Below, in pieces: positions 13,331 through 25,867 of a stretch of 64,000 bases of DNA. Position 1 is the stretch's first letter. The number at the start of each line of letters is the position of its first letter. The position numbers and the translations under genes are program-made. The notes under the pieces were generated by a model that was given only the letters and a program-made list of their open reading frames with translations, had not been told where the DNA came from and did not search any database. Source of the stretch: Tolypeutes matacus (lineage: Eukaryota > Chordata > Mammalia > Cingulata > Chlamyphoridae); NCBI GenBank assembly GCA_026826555.1, contig JAKSZT010005175.1, positions 1,598,910-1,662,909 of the forward strand. Reading direction: 5' to 3'.

Positions 13331-13866
13331 TACACATGCAAAGAACTGGAGAGTATAACCAAAAGTTAAAATTCAAGGAGGACAACAGAATATCTATATA
13401 TTGGAGTTAGGAAACGACTTCAAAAACTACTATGATTAATATGTTAAATTAAAAAGTTAGAAATATTTTAAGAGAATTAAATGTATAAAATTGTAATTAA
13501 ATGGCATACTACAGCAAAAACAAAAACAAACAAACAAAAAAACCATAATAAAAAACTGCAATATCTGAAAATAAGAACTCATTGGAACAGTTTAAGAACA
13601 GATCAAAGTAGAAGAAAAGATTGATAAACTCAAACACACGTCAGCATAGTTGATCTAACGGAAGTGCAGAAGAAAAAATATATAGAAAGATGTAAGAGCA
13701 TAAGAGACATGCAGGACCCAATAAAATGATATAAATTACATGTAGTCCCAGAAGAGATGATAATGGACAGAATAAATATTTTAAGATAAAGTGGCTGAAA
13801 ATATTGCAAAACTAATATGAGTCTTCAGAAAACCTATTCAAAAGGTGAGAAGATCCCACTGAAAGG

Positions 13867-13893
13867 AAAAAAAAAAAAAAAAAAAAAAAAAAA
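13867..13893 (+). repeat. Poly-A run of 27 bases
   Basis: An uninterrupted run of 27 A inside the ORF1-like part of the old LINE-1. It follows GAAAGG and may be expanded A-rich LINE-1 text rather than the tail of another insertion, since no target duplication is obvious. Confidence 0.9.
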
Positions 13894-14654
13894 GAAATTC
13901 ATACCTAGGCAGATGACGGTCAAATCAGCATCACTAAGATTATTTCAAAAATTTCAAAGAAATTATGAAGAAGTATGAAAATGGAATGGCATCTTAAAAG
14001 TCTGAAAGGAATAAAAGTGCTTACTCAAAATTCTATCCTGCAGGAAAAAAATTTTAAATTATACAAGTTTAAAAAAAATACATTATGAACAAAAAGAAAC
14101 TAATTGATTCTATTTCCAGGATCATGTAATAAAAAATACCAAATGAAAAAAGTGGAAGTAAATGATCTCAGACAGAAAAAGAGCTTGAATGTAGAGAAAT
14201 GTCCGCAAAGCTACAAAGGTAAATATGTGCAAATTAGTAAAGGATATAGACTGGTTAAATCAACACCAAAAATTATTTCCTAAGGGTATTGTAACATATG
14301 GAGAAGTAAAACATAAGACAGAAAGAACAAAATGGATAAAAGTGTATTTATGAATTAAACTTCTGTAATTTTCTATCTATGTTGAACATGGTAAAAGTAT
14401 TGATTTTAAAGAGCTTCTAATAAGTTAAATATGTATATTGCATGTCTAGAGGAACCTGTAATAGACCCAGTCAAAATATGTAGATAAAAATATAATAAAG
14501 GAAAGAAATTTAGTAATACACTGTTAATTAATTCAAGATTATGCAGAAAGGAAGAAAATAGTTCAGAAGGGGAAACATAAATTAAATATGGAGATGGAAA
14601 TGTTGTGTGTAAATAAGCTATGACAATCACAAGCCCCCAGTTTTTTTTTTTTTT

Positions 14655-14860
14655 TTCAGTATTATCAACCTCAGTATTATTGACATTTTTGACTGGATAA
14701 TTGTCATGACACTGACCTGTGCATTGTAGGATGCTTAGCAATAAATGCAAGAAGCATACCCTGTTTCTTGTTGTGACAATAAAAATTTCTTCAGGCACTG
14801 TAAAAAGTACTGTATTGGGCAAAACGGTCCCATTGGAAAAACACTGGACTAGACAAAGAA
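14655..14860 (-). mobile_element. MER5A-like hAT DNA transposon remnant
   Basis: The order TATTATTGACATTTTTGACT, then TGTGCATTGTAGGATGCTTAG, then a GTGACAATAAAAATTTCTTCAG stretch is that of the non-autonomous hAT-Charlie element MER5A read in antisense. It interrupts the old LINE-1 and is bordered on the left by a T-run at 14,641-14,657. Recognised from memory. Confidence 0.7.
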
Positions 14861-17029
14861 AATAAACAACTACAAAAGGCAAACCCCACATACATGTTGT
14901 TTATGATATACAAGAACACAGACTGAAAATAAAAAGATGGAAATAGATACAGCATTAAAATATGGGCTTAAGGGAAGCTATATAGCTATATTAATACAAG
15001 ACAAATTAAAAATTAAGGAAAAACAGAACAAGCAAGTAAACATAAAATCACAACAAAATCAACCTTATTGAATTGACTGAAATGCATAGCAATATGGCCA
15101 TCTATAGAAAACTCACTCTTTAAAATTAACATGAAGCATTTGCAAATGTTTGATTATATATGATGCCATAGAAAAATTTCAATAAATGAAATCTTACAGA
15201 GAATATTTCCTAATTACAGTAGAATTTAACTTAAAATAGACAACATAAATTCAAGTAATAAATCTCCAAATGCTTGGAAACTGAGCAACACATTCATTAA
15301 ACAGACTATGTGTTAGAAAAGATCGGTCAAAATCCAAAAAAATACAGGTATTTTGAAATAAATCAAACTGAAAAATAACTGAAAAAAATATGTAATAAAA
15401 TAGCAGAAAAATAAAATAGATATAAAGTGTATAATGGCATGACAAGAATTATTTCCCCCTCGAATATAATTTTGCATGTAGAGAATCCAAACACATCTTA
15501 AAAAATGACAAGTTATAATAACTCGATTTAGCAAAGTCAATATGGAAATATCATGTCTCTACATAGTGTCCAGAAAGGATTTGGATAATAAAATTTTAAA
15601 AATACCTATTTAATAGCATTAAAACATACATCAAATAACTAACAATAAATCTAACAAATGATGTGGAACATAAATATTTTATACTAAAATCTAAAAAATA
15701 TCGCCAGTATGTATTATAGAAGCCATAGATAAATAATGAGATATTTTAAATACATGAATTGGCAGGTATAATGTCATAAATTATAAATTCTCTACCATTT
15801 GATTAATAAAATCAACGAAACTATAAATAAGATTTATGACATTCTTTGTATACATGGATATATGTTTTTGTGTGTGGGTTTGTGTGAGTGTGAAGAAAAT
15901 GTCAAAATGACTTTATAATTTATTTGTATATTCAATGACCTAGGGAAGCTAAGATAATTTGAAGCTTGGGAACAAACTTCAGTGACTTATTCTATCAAAT
16001 TTCAGGCTCAATATTCAGCTGTAGCAATTAAGACAATATGATAGTTCATGGACAGACAAATTAACACATGCAAAAGAATGAGATATCCAACAATAGATCC
16101 ACACATATAAATCTACTTGTTACACATTGGAGTCACTGTTATTCAGAAGGAAAAGATGTTTTCTTCAATAAATGGTGCTAGAATAAATGCATATACATAT
16201 GGAAAAAACAAATGAACTTTTACTTTTAAGTCACACCATACAAAAGATTGATTGAAGATGTCTCATAAACATAAATGTGAAGGATAAAAGAATGAAGTTC
16301 CAAGAATAAATATAAGACACTTCAAGGTCTTCATGAGCTTGGGTTGGAAAAGATTTGATCATTAGAAGATACAAATGCTAAATATAAGATTAACGGAAGA
16401 ACTGGCCTTTGTTAAAGTTGAAGACTTCTGTCCATGAAAATATACCATGAAAAAATAAAAAGGCTAGCCACTGAATATGGAAGGAAATTTAAATAATATG
16501 TATATATGACAAAATACTCATATTCAGAACCACTAAAATTCAATTGGTAAAAGATTACTGTGATGATTAAACATGCACAAAGTTAGAAGAGGTGGTTTCC
16601 ATTGAAGGCCTTCAAAATAGCCAATAGGCATATAAATTTTTGTCAATGTCAAAACACATATGTTGCTGACAGGTTTAGGAAAATGTTACTATCACATTAG
16701 AAAATGGTTTGGCAGTAAGCTACATATATGCTTAAATTATAACCTAGGACTTCCATTTAAATATGCATGCACAAATCCATCAAAACACATGAACAAAATG
16801 CTCATAGCATTTTGATTCATAAACTCGAAACAACAAAATTGTTAGGATAATGAATAAATAAATTCTGGTATATTCATATAATGGAAGAATACACAGCATT
16901 AAAAAGAAACATTTGATATACACAACTTTGATGAGGCTCACTAATGTTCTACCCAGGAAAACAAGTCTGGGGCAAAGACCCATAGACAGCAATATAAAAA
17001 TGGAGTATCATGACTAAGGGGGCATACTC

Positions 17030-17634
17030 TAGAAACATACTGGCTGCCATGACTTATGTTTGGTACCTTGCAATCTGCCGTTCACTGCACTGTACGGGTC
17101 TCATGACTCCTATGTTCTATATCCACCTTGTGACTGCTTCCTACCTAATAGGTTGTGCCAACTCTCTCATCCACCTGAGTGGCTTGCTCAGTCTGTCATT
17201 CTTTGGGCCCAATGTCATTAACCATTATTTCTGTGATATACCATTGCTCTTTAAACTCTCCTGTTCTGATACCCAGCACAGTGAGGTTTTATTTACTGTC
17301 TTCTCTGGACTGACATTCTTGACTACCTTTCTGATAGTGGTCAGTTCCTACCTTGGTATCCTTCTCACTGTCCTGAAGCTACACTCTGCAAGGGGCAGAT
17401 ATAAAGTCTTCTCCACATGCCTCCCACCTGGCAGTGGTGACTCTCTTCTATGGAACCATGATATTTACTTATCTTAGAACCAGTTCTAGCTACCCACAGG
17501 ACAGAGCCAAAATCCTATCTGTGTTTTATACTCTGTTGCTTCCTATACTAAATTTTCTGTTATATAGTGTAAGAAATAGAGAGACCAAAGAAGCAATGAG
17601 AAGAATTCTTAAGAGAAAAATATTTGTTCAGTGA
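17030..17634 (+). pseudogene. Olfactory receptor pseudogene, 5'-truncated, OR5/OR8 type
   Basis: The C-terminal half of a class II olfactory receptor, beginning near the end of TM3 (LAAMTY, a degraded MAYDRY) and running to the C-terminus. It shows NHYFCDIP in ECL2, FKLSCSDT, an FSTC block at the start of TM6 and a TM7 remnant (LLYSVRN). Relative to the family a 2-bp loss in the TM6 codons near 17,415-17,420 shifts the frame, and the rest continues in another frame to TGA at 17,632-17,634. Everything before TM3 is absent: LINE-1 sequence takes its place. The ECL2 and TM5 residues fit the OR5/OR8 group, but I cannot name the subfamily. Confidence 0.8.
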
Positions 17635-18324
17635 ACCTGAATTTTCAAGCAGAAACTTAGTTGAAGAATATGTAATGGCATTATAGGCAGGTTCATTGTG
17701 CAAATGACTACAGGAAATGTGGTTGAAAAACATAAGGTATTTTCAAATATGCTTATGCAAAGGGATATATTCATTATTGACTTTGGAAAAATAAGTGTAT
17801 GTTTGACTATATGCCCTAAATATTATTTTGAAAAATGCTGATGGCTTTAAAAAGAAAGTTGATAATTTTCACCTATTTCGCTTATTTTCAGCCACAAACC
17901 CACATGATTTTTGTTATTCTATTCACTTAGTCATTCCAGCACCATTGTCATAACCCCAATTTGTTAGGAGAGCAAACAGCCATTGTTAAATGACGCCTTA
18001 TCAATATGTAGTAAACAATAATTTTAGGTTTGTAACAAATGTATATTTCTACCAAATGGAACAATATTTAGTGCATAGCAATAAATCTTATCTGATAATA
18101 TCTACAAAAGTCTATGGCATTTTTGTCTTGTTGCCTAACAATTGAATTTATGTAAATGTGTAACAAAATAGGTTGAAGCACATTTTATTTCATTGTTTCT
18201 ATACAGCCCTGATTTTCTTTAGGAATAATTCCATTTGTCAAATATTTTGTTCTCATGTCCCCACATAAGCATATGCATATACTTTGATAGGATATGATTA
18301 TTATAACCAAGTTTTTCAATATAT
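17635..18324. other. Intergenic, nothing recognised
   Basis: AT-rich sequence after the OR stop codon, without coding resemblance or a repeat that I can name. Confidence 0.5.
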
Positions 18325-19570
18325 ATATATACTTTAAAAAAATTTTTAGAGAAACTTAGATGACATACATGTTACACAAAAAATATAGGGGATTCCAATA
18401 TGCTCCACTCCCTAGCCTTCTCACATTTTCCAATATCAACAACATCCTTCATTAGTGTGGTCATTTGCCACAATTGATGAACACATCTTGGAGCATTGCC
18501 ACTAAGCAATAATTATATTTTACAATGAAGTTTACACTCTCTGCTACACATTTTTGCAAGTTCTTACAAGATTATTAATGCCCTGTACCTGTTATTGCAA
18601 AGTCATTCAGGATAATTCCCAATTCCCAAAAAATGTCCCCAAATTACAACTATTTTCCCTCTCCCACCCCTCAGAACCTCCAGTAGCCAATTCCTCCACA
18701 TCCATGATAAAAGTTCTTCCTTTGCTAGGTTCACAACAAGTCTATAGTAGAACAACTGTAAGTCTACTCTAGTCCATTGTCAATTCCCCAATCTTGAGGA
18801 TTAAGTGATGGTAATGCCCATTCCACCTCTAATTGTGAGGCGGCTTAGATCCCATGGGGCAGATGGATAGGACTTTCTTGTTTGCAGTTGCCAACTCTCT
18901 CTGTTCTTGAGATGGTCGTTGTCAGTCATCATCTCCTTGTTAGTTGTCCTGAGTGAGTCCAATGAACTGGAGAGTAGGTCTTGTCAGTCTTTTGAGATTC
19001 AGGGTCCAACTGGCACATGGACAGTCCAAAGATTTAAGTCTCTTGGACATAAAACTATCAATGCTAGTACTAAGTATAGGTTCAATTAGAGGGACAGCAG
19101 AGCCATGTGTAGAGAAAACACAACTGAGTCCAACTCTATCACACTGAGGAGTGTAAATTCCAAAGTAGGGTCCATTGGCAGGGCACCAAAGTCCTGAGCT
19201 GTCTGCCTTGCCTATGGTGTCTGGATGTCTTCAGAGTACTCAGAAGCCCTGCTTTTGAAGTAATATTTACTTTGACAGTCAATGAGTTCCCGGTGAGACG
19301 TGCATAAGCTCTGAAATGACCTCCCAACTCACTTTGAGGTCTCTTAGCCATATAAACTCATTTGTCTTTACCCTTTCTTAATTTTGGTCAAAGTCTTTTT
19401 CCAGTTGAATTGCTAGTTGGTTCTTGCTAGTAATCCTTTGGTAGCAACGAGGGTCATCCTTGGAGTCATGCCCCATGCTGGGGAGAAGGTAATACAATTA
19501 TATGCTGAGTTTTGGCTTAGAGACATTCCAAGCAACAAGGAGGCTTTCAGGATGGTACCTCTTAGGCACC
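18325..19570 (-). repeat. LINE-1 3' region, antisense
   Basis: It starts with the typical antisense 3' end (an A-rich run, then AATATAGGGGATTCCAATA) and continues through a low-divergence 3' region. The same text occurs in antisense at 59,165-59,700 with 60,816-61,030, and in the opposite orientation at 59,735-60,780. The four-way agreement shows a moderately recent, lineage-specific family. Assignment to LINE-1 is inferred from the similar ends of the two coding copies near 1,220 and 61,195. Confidence 0.65.
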
Positions 19571-19649
19571 CTATAATATTCTGCTAAATTTCAATTTCAA
19601 AAGTAAAGGTTCATAAGTACAGTATTGTGAGAATTTTGATTTTTACCCA

Positions 19650-19758
19650 TAATAAAAAAAAAATAAAAATAAATAAATAAATAAAAATACCAAAAAAAAT
19701 AAAAAATAAAAAAAATAAAGCTGCATCTACAGCAAAAAAAAAAAAAAAAAAAAAAAAT
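19650..19758. repeat. A-rich low-complexity tract with poly-A run
   Basis: AAAT/AAAATA-type repeats followed by an uninterrupted A-run at about 19,734-19,757. No SINE body is recognised beside it. Confidence 0.85.
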
Positions 19759-19814
19759 AAGTACAGTCATCACAATCAAGGGCCCGTGAACGGTACATCC
19801 GCCTGCAGTAGTCA

Positions 19815-20075
19815 CTGCCCCTTACTCTGGGGATTCTGGCTGTCCCATTAGAGAATGTGGCAGAGCTCTCCAGGATGGGAATTTGATATTTCTTTGATTA
19901 TTGTGTGGATCTCCACCCACTGTGACAATGCCCCATGAACACCTGAACACATTCATATGCCTTATAGGTATGCCCCAGATGAAACTCCTCCCACGCATCC
20001 CCTATCTCTGTAACCCAACACCAAATAACCAGGATTTCAAAAGAAAAACCATAGCCCAATCTGCAAGTCTTTATG
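19815..20075 (-). repeat. LINE-1 3'UTR-like fragment
   Basis: A second copy of the text at 740-960, sharing among others TCCCATTAGAGAATG and CCTTATAGGTATGCCCCA. Both lie beside other LINE-1 pieces in antisense orientation. Confidence 0.55.
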
Positions 20076-20849
20076 ACCTGGCATAACAGCTTTCTGAATT
20101 AGCACAAACTAATAGTTATATCTGCATTGGCTCTATCAAGATATCCATCTTCTGGTATTATGCATTAGGATCTTACATTTTGACAAAGTAATTTATAGTA
20201 TAATGATAATATTTGTATATAAAACTTCTTCACTTTTAGATTTTTAAATTTTAATAGATTCCTAATACTCTAATATTCCTATTAATCTTAATCATATATA
20301 AACACATTATTTGGGAGTTTGTCAAATTATTTTACAAAAGATTTGTGTAAAACCTAAGTCCTTTAGCAATACAATTTTTGTGTTTATTTAAGAGTTTAGT
20401 TATTATATCTTAATTGATTTCAAAATGAATATATATATATAAATTTCAGGGAGAAAGAGAAAAAATTAAAACCAACAATATGAAAATTTTTGAAGATACA
20501 AAGAGTGATCTTGCTCTACTTTTCCTAAATTATCAATTAATGGCATCAGAAACAATTTGAGGATGAGTTTCTCTGTTCTTTTTCCTAAACAAAACGGATT
20601 TGGGAAAATGCTCATTGGACCAAATTCAGTGTTAGAATCACATAAATAGAAGTATGTTAAATAAAAATTAGGGGATGAAACCCAAGGTAATAGGCTTTCT
20701 GAGTAACATAATATTACAGATAATGCTATTGTTAGGGACACTGTTAAAAAAGACAAGGGACCCAGATATCCGTAACTATTTCTTATTTGAGCTATAAACT
20801 GTTGATATGAATTTTCCAAATGGTTTTAGCCTCTAAAAGGGCACACAGT
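20076..20849. other. Intergenic, nothing recognised
   Basis: AT-rich sequence. The 117-codon minus-strand open frame at 20,466-20,819 has no family resemblance and low information content, so I do not call a gene. The left edge of the duplicated unit lies near 20,850. Confidence 0.45.
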
Positions 20850-22139
20850 CAACTTCTCAAACTTAACAAGATCATATATTACAAAGACAGTTGCTTCAGC
20901 AATTACATAACTTTATATGGACCCCTCGCCAAACAAAGATTTTCCAAAAGTGTATTTCATCTGCTCCTATGCTGTCTAACCATCTGTTTCTGACAAGATT
21001 TTAAAAATTAACCAATAATTTAAACTAACTTTGTAGCATGTGAATGAATGTGGTCTCTTTCTTTAGCTCCATAGCTAAACTTTTAAGAGATGTGCTTGAT
21101 TTTGTTGCTAATAAAAGCTTTTGTTAAAAATGCCATGCTGATAATAAAAAGTAATAATATAAATATAGTTTGTATGATAAGGTACTGGTGTTCTACTTAA
21201 TCAACTGTAGCTCGACAATGTGGAATTAATATGTGTAGTTATGAATATTACATTTTTCACATGTTCCAATTTGTTAAAGCTGTTTTGCAGGAGAGAGTAT
21301 CAAGAATAATAAAAACATCATTTGAATTGAAGATTTAGGGCAAAAATAAAAATTGTCTCTTATTGGAGGAATGTCTTGGAGAAAAGGATTAGATTTGTTT
21401 TAAATGGCTTCAAAGGATAAAATTCTAGGAATTTAAAAATTTTTGAATCAAAAGCATTTAGGAAAGTCAAAGAAATATGATGTTAGTAATATCTTCACCA
21501 CTTAGATGCTATGTGGAAACTAATTTTTACTCACTATAATAAGGTTTATAATACATAGTATTCCAAGGTCGAGTGGGGTTATGCTGAAGATAAAGACCCC
21601 GGAACTGGAAGATTCAAGAAAAATATGGACAATTTAGTGAGATTTTGCATTGAGGAGTTTGAACATCAGACAGATGGTTATGTATGTATGTGGCTTTGGG
21701 GTGTCATTTCAACAGGCATTCGGTGGTGGTTTTAAAATAGATTATAAATTATGAATTTGGAAAAGCTGTAATAGGACCTCTTATTTTCTGCCATGTTCTT
21801 CCAAGATCAAAGAAATCTAGATTTGAATGGGACCCTATACTCTCTTCTGCTCCTAATGAGAAAATCAATCTTGAAGAAAAAAGTTGTTTGCATTAGACTT
21901 CATTACTCATTAGGAAAGTAGCATCTTTCTGAGTTTCCATGCAATACTCTCTTTTAATTACATGTACAGTTAGACAGCAATTTGTTGCTCAACCAATTGC
22001 AGTAATTAAGAATGTCTGAGTAGAGACACATTCACAATTTCGTTGGGCATTTGAGAATTGTATATACAAAAGTGAGTAAAATGCAAATATTCAACACAAG
22101 AAAAACATTTCTCTTACTCAAACTCAACATTTTAAAACT

Positions 22140-22830
22140 AATATCACCATTGCTCCTGCTCCCTTTTTCTATTATTTTGCCTGGATAAAAGTGTTCCATA
22201 CACCCAGTCACATAAACCAGAGTCCTAGAAAGTCACCTTGAATTGATATCTTTTACTTTCTCTAAGTGTTTATTGGATTAGGTCATGTTGCTTCTGTTTC
22301 CCAAATACTCTTCAAATAAATGTCCTTTTCTTTATTAATCAACATTTATGCTGCCTTGCTCCAGGCACTCACATTCTCTAATCCTAAATACTGAAAAAGC
22401 CTTCTAATTTCTTTCATTTTTTTGTACCTGCCTAGTTACTCTTTAATGTATCCCCAATTTTATCTCAGGAGAAAGTTTATAATTAAAATACATTCCTTAA
22501 TGCCACATTTTGTTTAAACTTTTTTCCTAGAATATTATCATTCTCAAAGACCTAGATCAGGAATCCTCAACTCTCTCAAGATTTCCTTTATAATTTCCTT
22601 AATGAAATTGGATTACTTCCTCCATTGTTCTACCACTGCACATTGTCATGTACAAATGGATTGCAAAGTTTTGTTTTCACATCTAACTCCTCGTCTAGAA
22701 CTGTTACTCCTGTAAGGGATAAAGAATATCTTATCCAACTTCATAGAACCAGGACTACTGGGAATGTGACTGTCATTTAATAGAATATAATAGATGTTCA
22801 ATACTTGTTTGTTGAATAAATTGGTGAGCT
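22140..22830 (+). repeat. LINE-2 3' end remnant, sense
   Basis: The stretch ends in the classic LINE-2 pattern: a TAAGGG/GGGA region, then TAGATGTTCAATACTTG and GTTGAATAAATTGG. The same end is found in unit B split by the LTR (36,1xx and 36,780-36,885), which shows that the LTR landed inside it. Confidence 0.6.
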
Positions 22831-23380
22831 AATTATATAACAAGATTGTTTTCCCACCTATTATATCTTAGTGTATTTTCTGTTGAAATATTTAAATAAG
22901 TAAAAATAATCAACAGTTATTTAAAAATTTTACCACTTATCACAGCGAAAAAAAATCAGTGAATTATTGGAACTGAAAAGCATGAATATATAAATACCAA
23001 ACACTGATGTGAGGGATAGTCTTCATTCATAGTTTACATGGATGATAATATAATTCGAACATATATTAACATCATGAAATCAGTAAGTATGAAAGTTCAT
23101 TTCTCTTTGCTGAAAGGGATATCTGGCAAGCCCAATTGGAGACCACAGTTATCTTAGATTTTCTCACAGTATTTCTTTCACGTACTTTCACCATGTTTTA
23201 GAGTTTTATAAAAGAGTTTGTGTACATATCTACTAATAATATTATTCCCTTTGTCTGTGATCAATATCCCAGGATCCAAGACCACACAGTCACCTATAAT
23301 GAAATAAGTGTATTGATGATAGTAATGATAATAATTAAAACATAAAAAAACCAATAAATACTTAAGAATAGTATAATATT

Positions 23381-23570
23381 ACAGTAAAGAGATCAGCAGC
23401 TGAAACAAGAAGTCTAGGTTTAAACACAAATTTAGCACTTCATAGCTGCTTTGGCAAGTGACTTAAAAAAGCTTGACTCAGTTTCCTCATCAATAAAATG
23501 GTATAATAATAGTGCCTCCTTTATGAACTACAATACGATTAATTTTATAGTTTTGAGAATCATTCCTGAC
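23381..23570 (+). repeat. MIR SINE
   Basis: An ancient tRNA-derived SINE. The order AGATCAGCAGCTG, TCTAGGTTTAAACAC, GTGACTT, CAGTTTCCTCATCAATAAAATGG and AATAATAGTGCCTCC follows the MIR consensus. Its duplicate in unit B is at 37,465-37,650. Confidence 0.8.
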
Positions 23571-23600
23571 ATATAATGAAATCTCCAAAGGTTTACAGAT

Positions 23601-23640
23601 TTGATGATGATGGTGATAATGATGATGGTGGTCGTGGTGG
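23601..23640. repeat. GAT/GTG-type microsatellite (unit A copy)
   Basis: GATGATGATGGTGATAATGATGATGG followed by GTG-type units. The equivalent tract of unit B at 37,673-37,720 has a longer ATG block, so the array has changed length since the duplication. Confidence 0.9.
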
Positions 23641-25867
23641 TATATATTTGTGGGTGCTTGGAAGCACATATACAAAAAAAATCTAGTGAACCCCATATCT
23701 TTTTCTTGATTTTCATTCTTTTTGTTGGATTTCTTTTTTTTTTTTTCAATTTTATTGAAGTATATCATTCATATATGAACATACATTAATAATAAGGGTA
23801 TAGTAAAAGTGGTGCACTTACAAAATATAATTTTAATATATACTTTTATATTAGTATTTTCACATCTTATTTTCATATATACATGGTTTTTAAGTTATAT
23901 AATTTAACTTTCTCAAATTTGTGCAGCCATTTACATTGAAACATACAAAATATACCTATTTAAGTATTTTCATTTGAGTTGTATTCCAGGCACACTAAGA
24001 TAATACCATGAGGGTACAATTAAAATACAAATCTCAGGAGATGAAAGATGTTAATTGGTAAATTCCTTTATGAGAAGAATTTGGAATTTGAGGAGGTATA
24101 CTAGTATAAGACTATTTAACAAACTAAATTTCAGAAGACAATTCTTTATTATGGGACTGCTTTAGAAACACACCAAAAACAGAATCAATGCTGAATGCAA
24201 ATCTAGTTTTGAGTAGAAAATTAAGTCATTTAATTCTCAGGAAATCATATTAAGATAAAAAGTTATCACAGTGAATTTGTTTTTTAATTTCTTCCCTATC
24301 AATAGATGGAAATGTACACAATACCCAATATTGTCATAAAAAACACTGATGTTTTCATCTACATTATCATATTTATATTTGTCCAGTATATAAGAAATAA
24401 GGATTAGCTAAACATCAACAACAGCAGCAGCATCTAGCAACAATAATAGCAGATCCAGGTCCTTATATTGACAATTCACAGGATTCCAAATTGTAGATGA
24501 GGCAAATGTAATTACATGCCAAAAGCTAATGGTGAATTTGTCAGAGTTGCACAACATTTCTTATTCTTGCTGTGTGATCATGAACCTGAAAATGATAAGA
24601 AGACATCTGTAAAAAAGATTTTCTTTAGACAACTGAATCTCAGGTAAATCTAATTTCATCATTCTATTTTTTCCATAAATGTGTGTTTGTGTATGTGTTT
24701 CCTACCTTGAGAAACTTTTTTTTTTACTTGTTTGCATCTTCCAGTAAGCAAATAAGAAAAGTGCCTTTTATGACAGGAAAGACAAAATGCCTTCATTTGA
24801 TAAATGTTTGCTAAATAAAAGAAAGGATAAATAAGAATGCTTGAGAACATGGGAAAACTAAATGATTATATATACTTAACGTAACATCAAGTCCCTTTGA
24901 ATGAGTCAAGTAGTGTTATAGGTCTGAAAGAAACTTAACTGCACATACTGGTTTCAATTGTATTTATCAAATATTTATGTCAATTGTCTTAGGAAATAAA
25001 TTCTCCATAATGAGAGATAATGTTATATTTTTAATTCTATGATTTCAGATTTCAACATAACAAATAATCTTTATCTTACTTTTTTTAGGCTTTTTATAAT
25101 TGTCTTAAAAATCCTGTTTGGCAATGAACTGGTTGTCACCTGGTATCACAGGTAAATAAGTGCCTTTATTATTTTAATCATACATACAAACAGTTTAAAG
25201 TACATCATAGATTATTTCTTATTTGGTTGTAACTCACAAAGAGAAAGAAAGGGCACATGAAAGAAAAGCATAGTAAGGATTTAGCATAAACATGACAAAT
25301 AAGCATGATATTTCTACTTTTATTATTTTATAACAAAATCTAATAAAGCTTTATTGAGTCTAAGGAACTTTTAGCTGTATTAATTTAAGAATTGTTCTGC
25401 TTCTAAAATAACCCTGAAAGTGACAGTTAGGTGTTCAAAAATAAGACTATCATACAAGATATCATCAAATTCACAAATATGGAGCTTAGTATCCCAAATG
25501 AGCTTTATATTTTCTAAGAGGATCAGAAGAGTATTATTTTATACCCAATAACAGTTGTTGGTAATGTATAATATGTCTGAGTAGAAATCGCTTCAAATAA
25601 TTTCAGATACATAATACTTTAGAAGTGCTACACATTTCCCAAAATTGTGAAATTGAAAATTTTTATTAGTGCCTGTCAATTCTGTAAAAAAAAATGAAAA
25701 TCATATATAACCTATTAACTGAATTGAGGCATTAAATAATTGCTCTCTGTCACTTTCTCATTATTTGAGTTTGGTGGGTTCTGAAGATTGCTAGGTCTTT
25801 AAACTTGAATCCTCTGAATGGTGTTATTGCTCTTCAATAGCTAAGTCAAAGGACTGATTTGAAATAA

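Larger units (their letters stand above)
13330..17030 (+). mobile_element. Ancient LINE-1, sense, heavily decayed
   Basis: Remnants appear in LINE-1 order: an ORF1-like part at about 13,560-14,060 (an RNA-binding protein segment in A-rich text, with a TTCTATCCTGCAGGAAA stretch), ORF2-like parts from about 15,600, and the C-terminal ORF2 region at 16,010-16,950 (for instance AATAAATGGTGCTAGAATAA and TGGTATATTCATATAATGGAA). There are many stops and frameshifts. The element ends against the truncated OR pseudogene at about 17,030, which it probably disrupted. Confidence 0.7.

Noticed and set aside
14406..14891. 161-codon minus-strand open frame
   Set aside because: It crosses LINE-1 text, a poly-T run and a MER5A-like transposon, so it cannot be one gene.
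20466..20819. 117-codon minus-strand open frame before unit A
   Set aside because: Composition is random-like and the region is not kept clearly in unit B, so no support for coding.
23601..23640. Possible CRISPR-like array of short repeats
   Set aside because: It is a plain trinucleotide microsatellite without spacers, in a mammalian genome.
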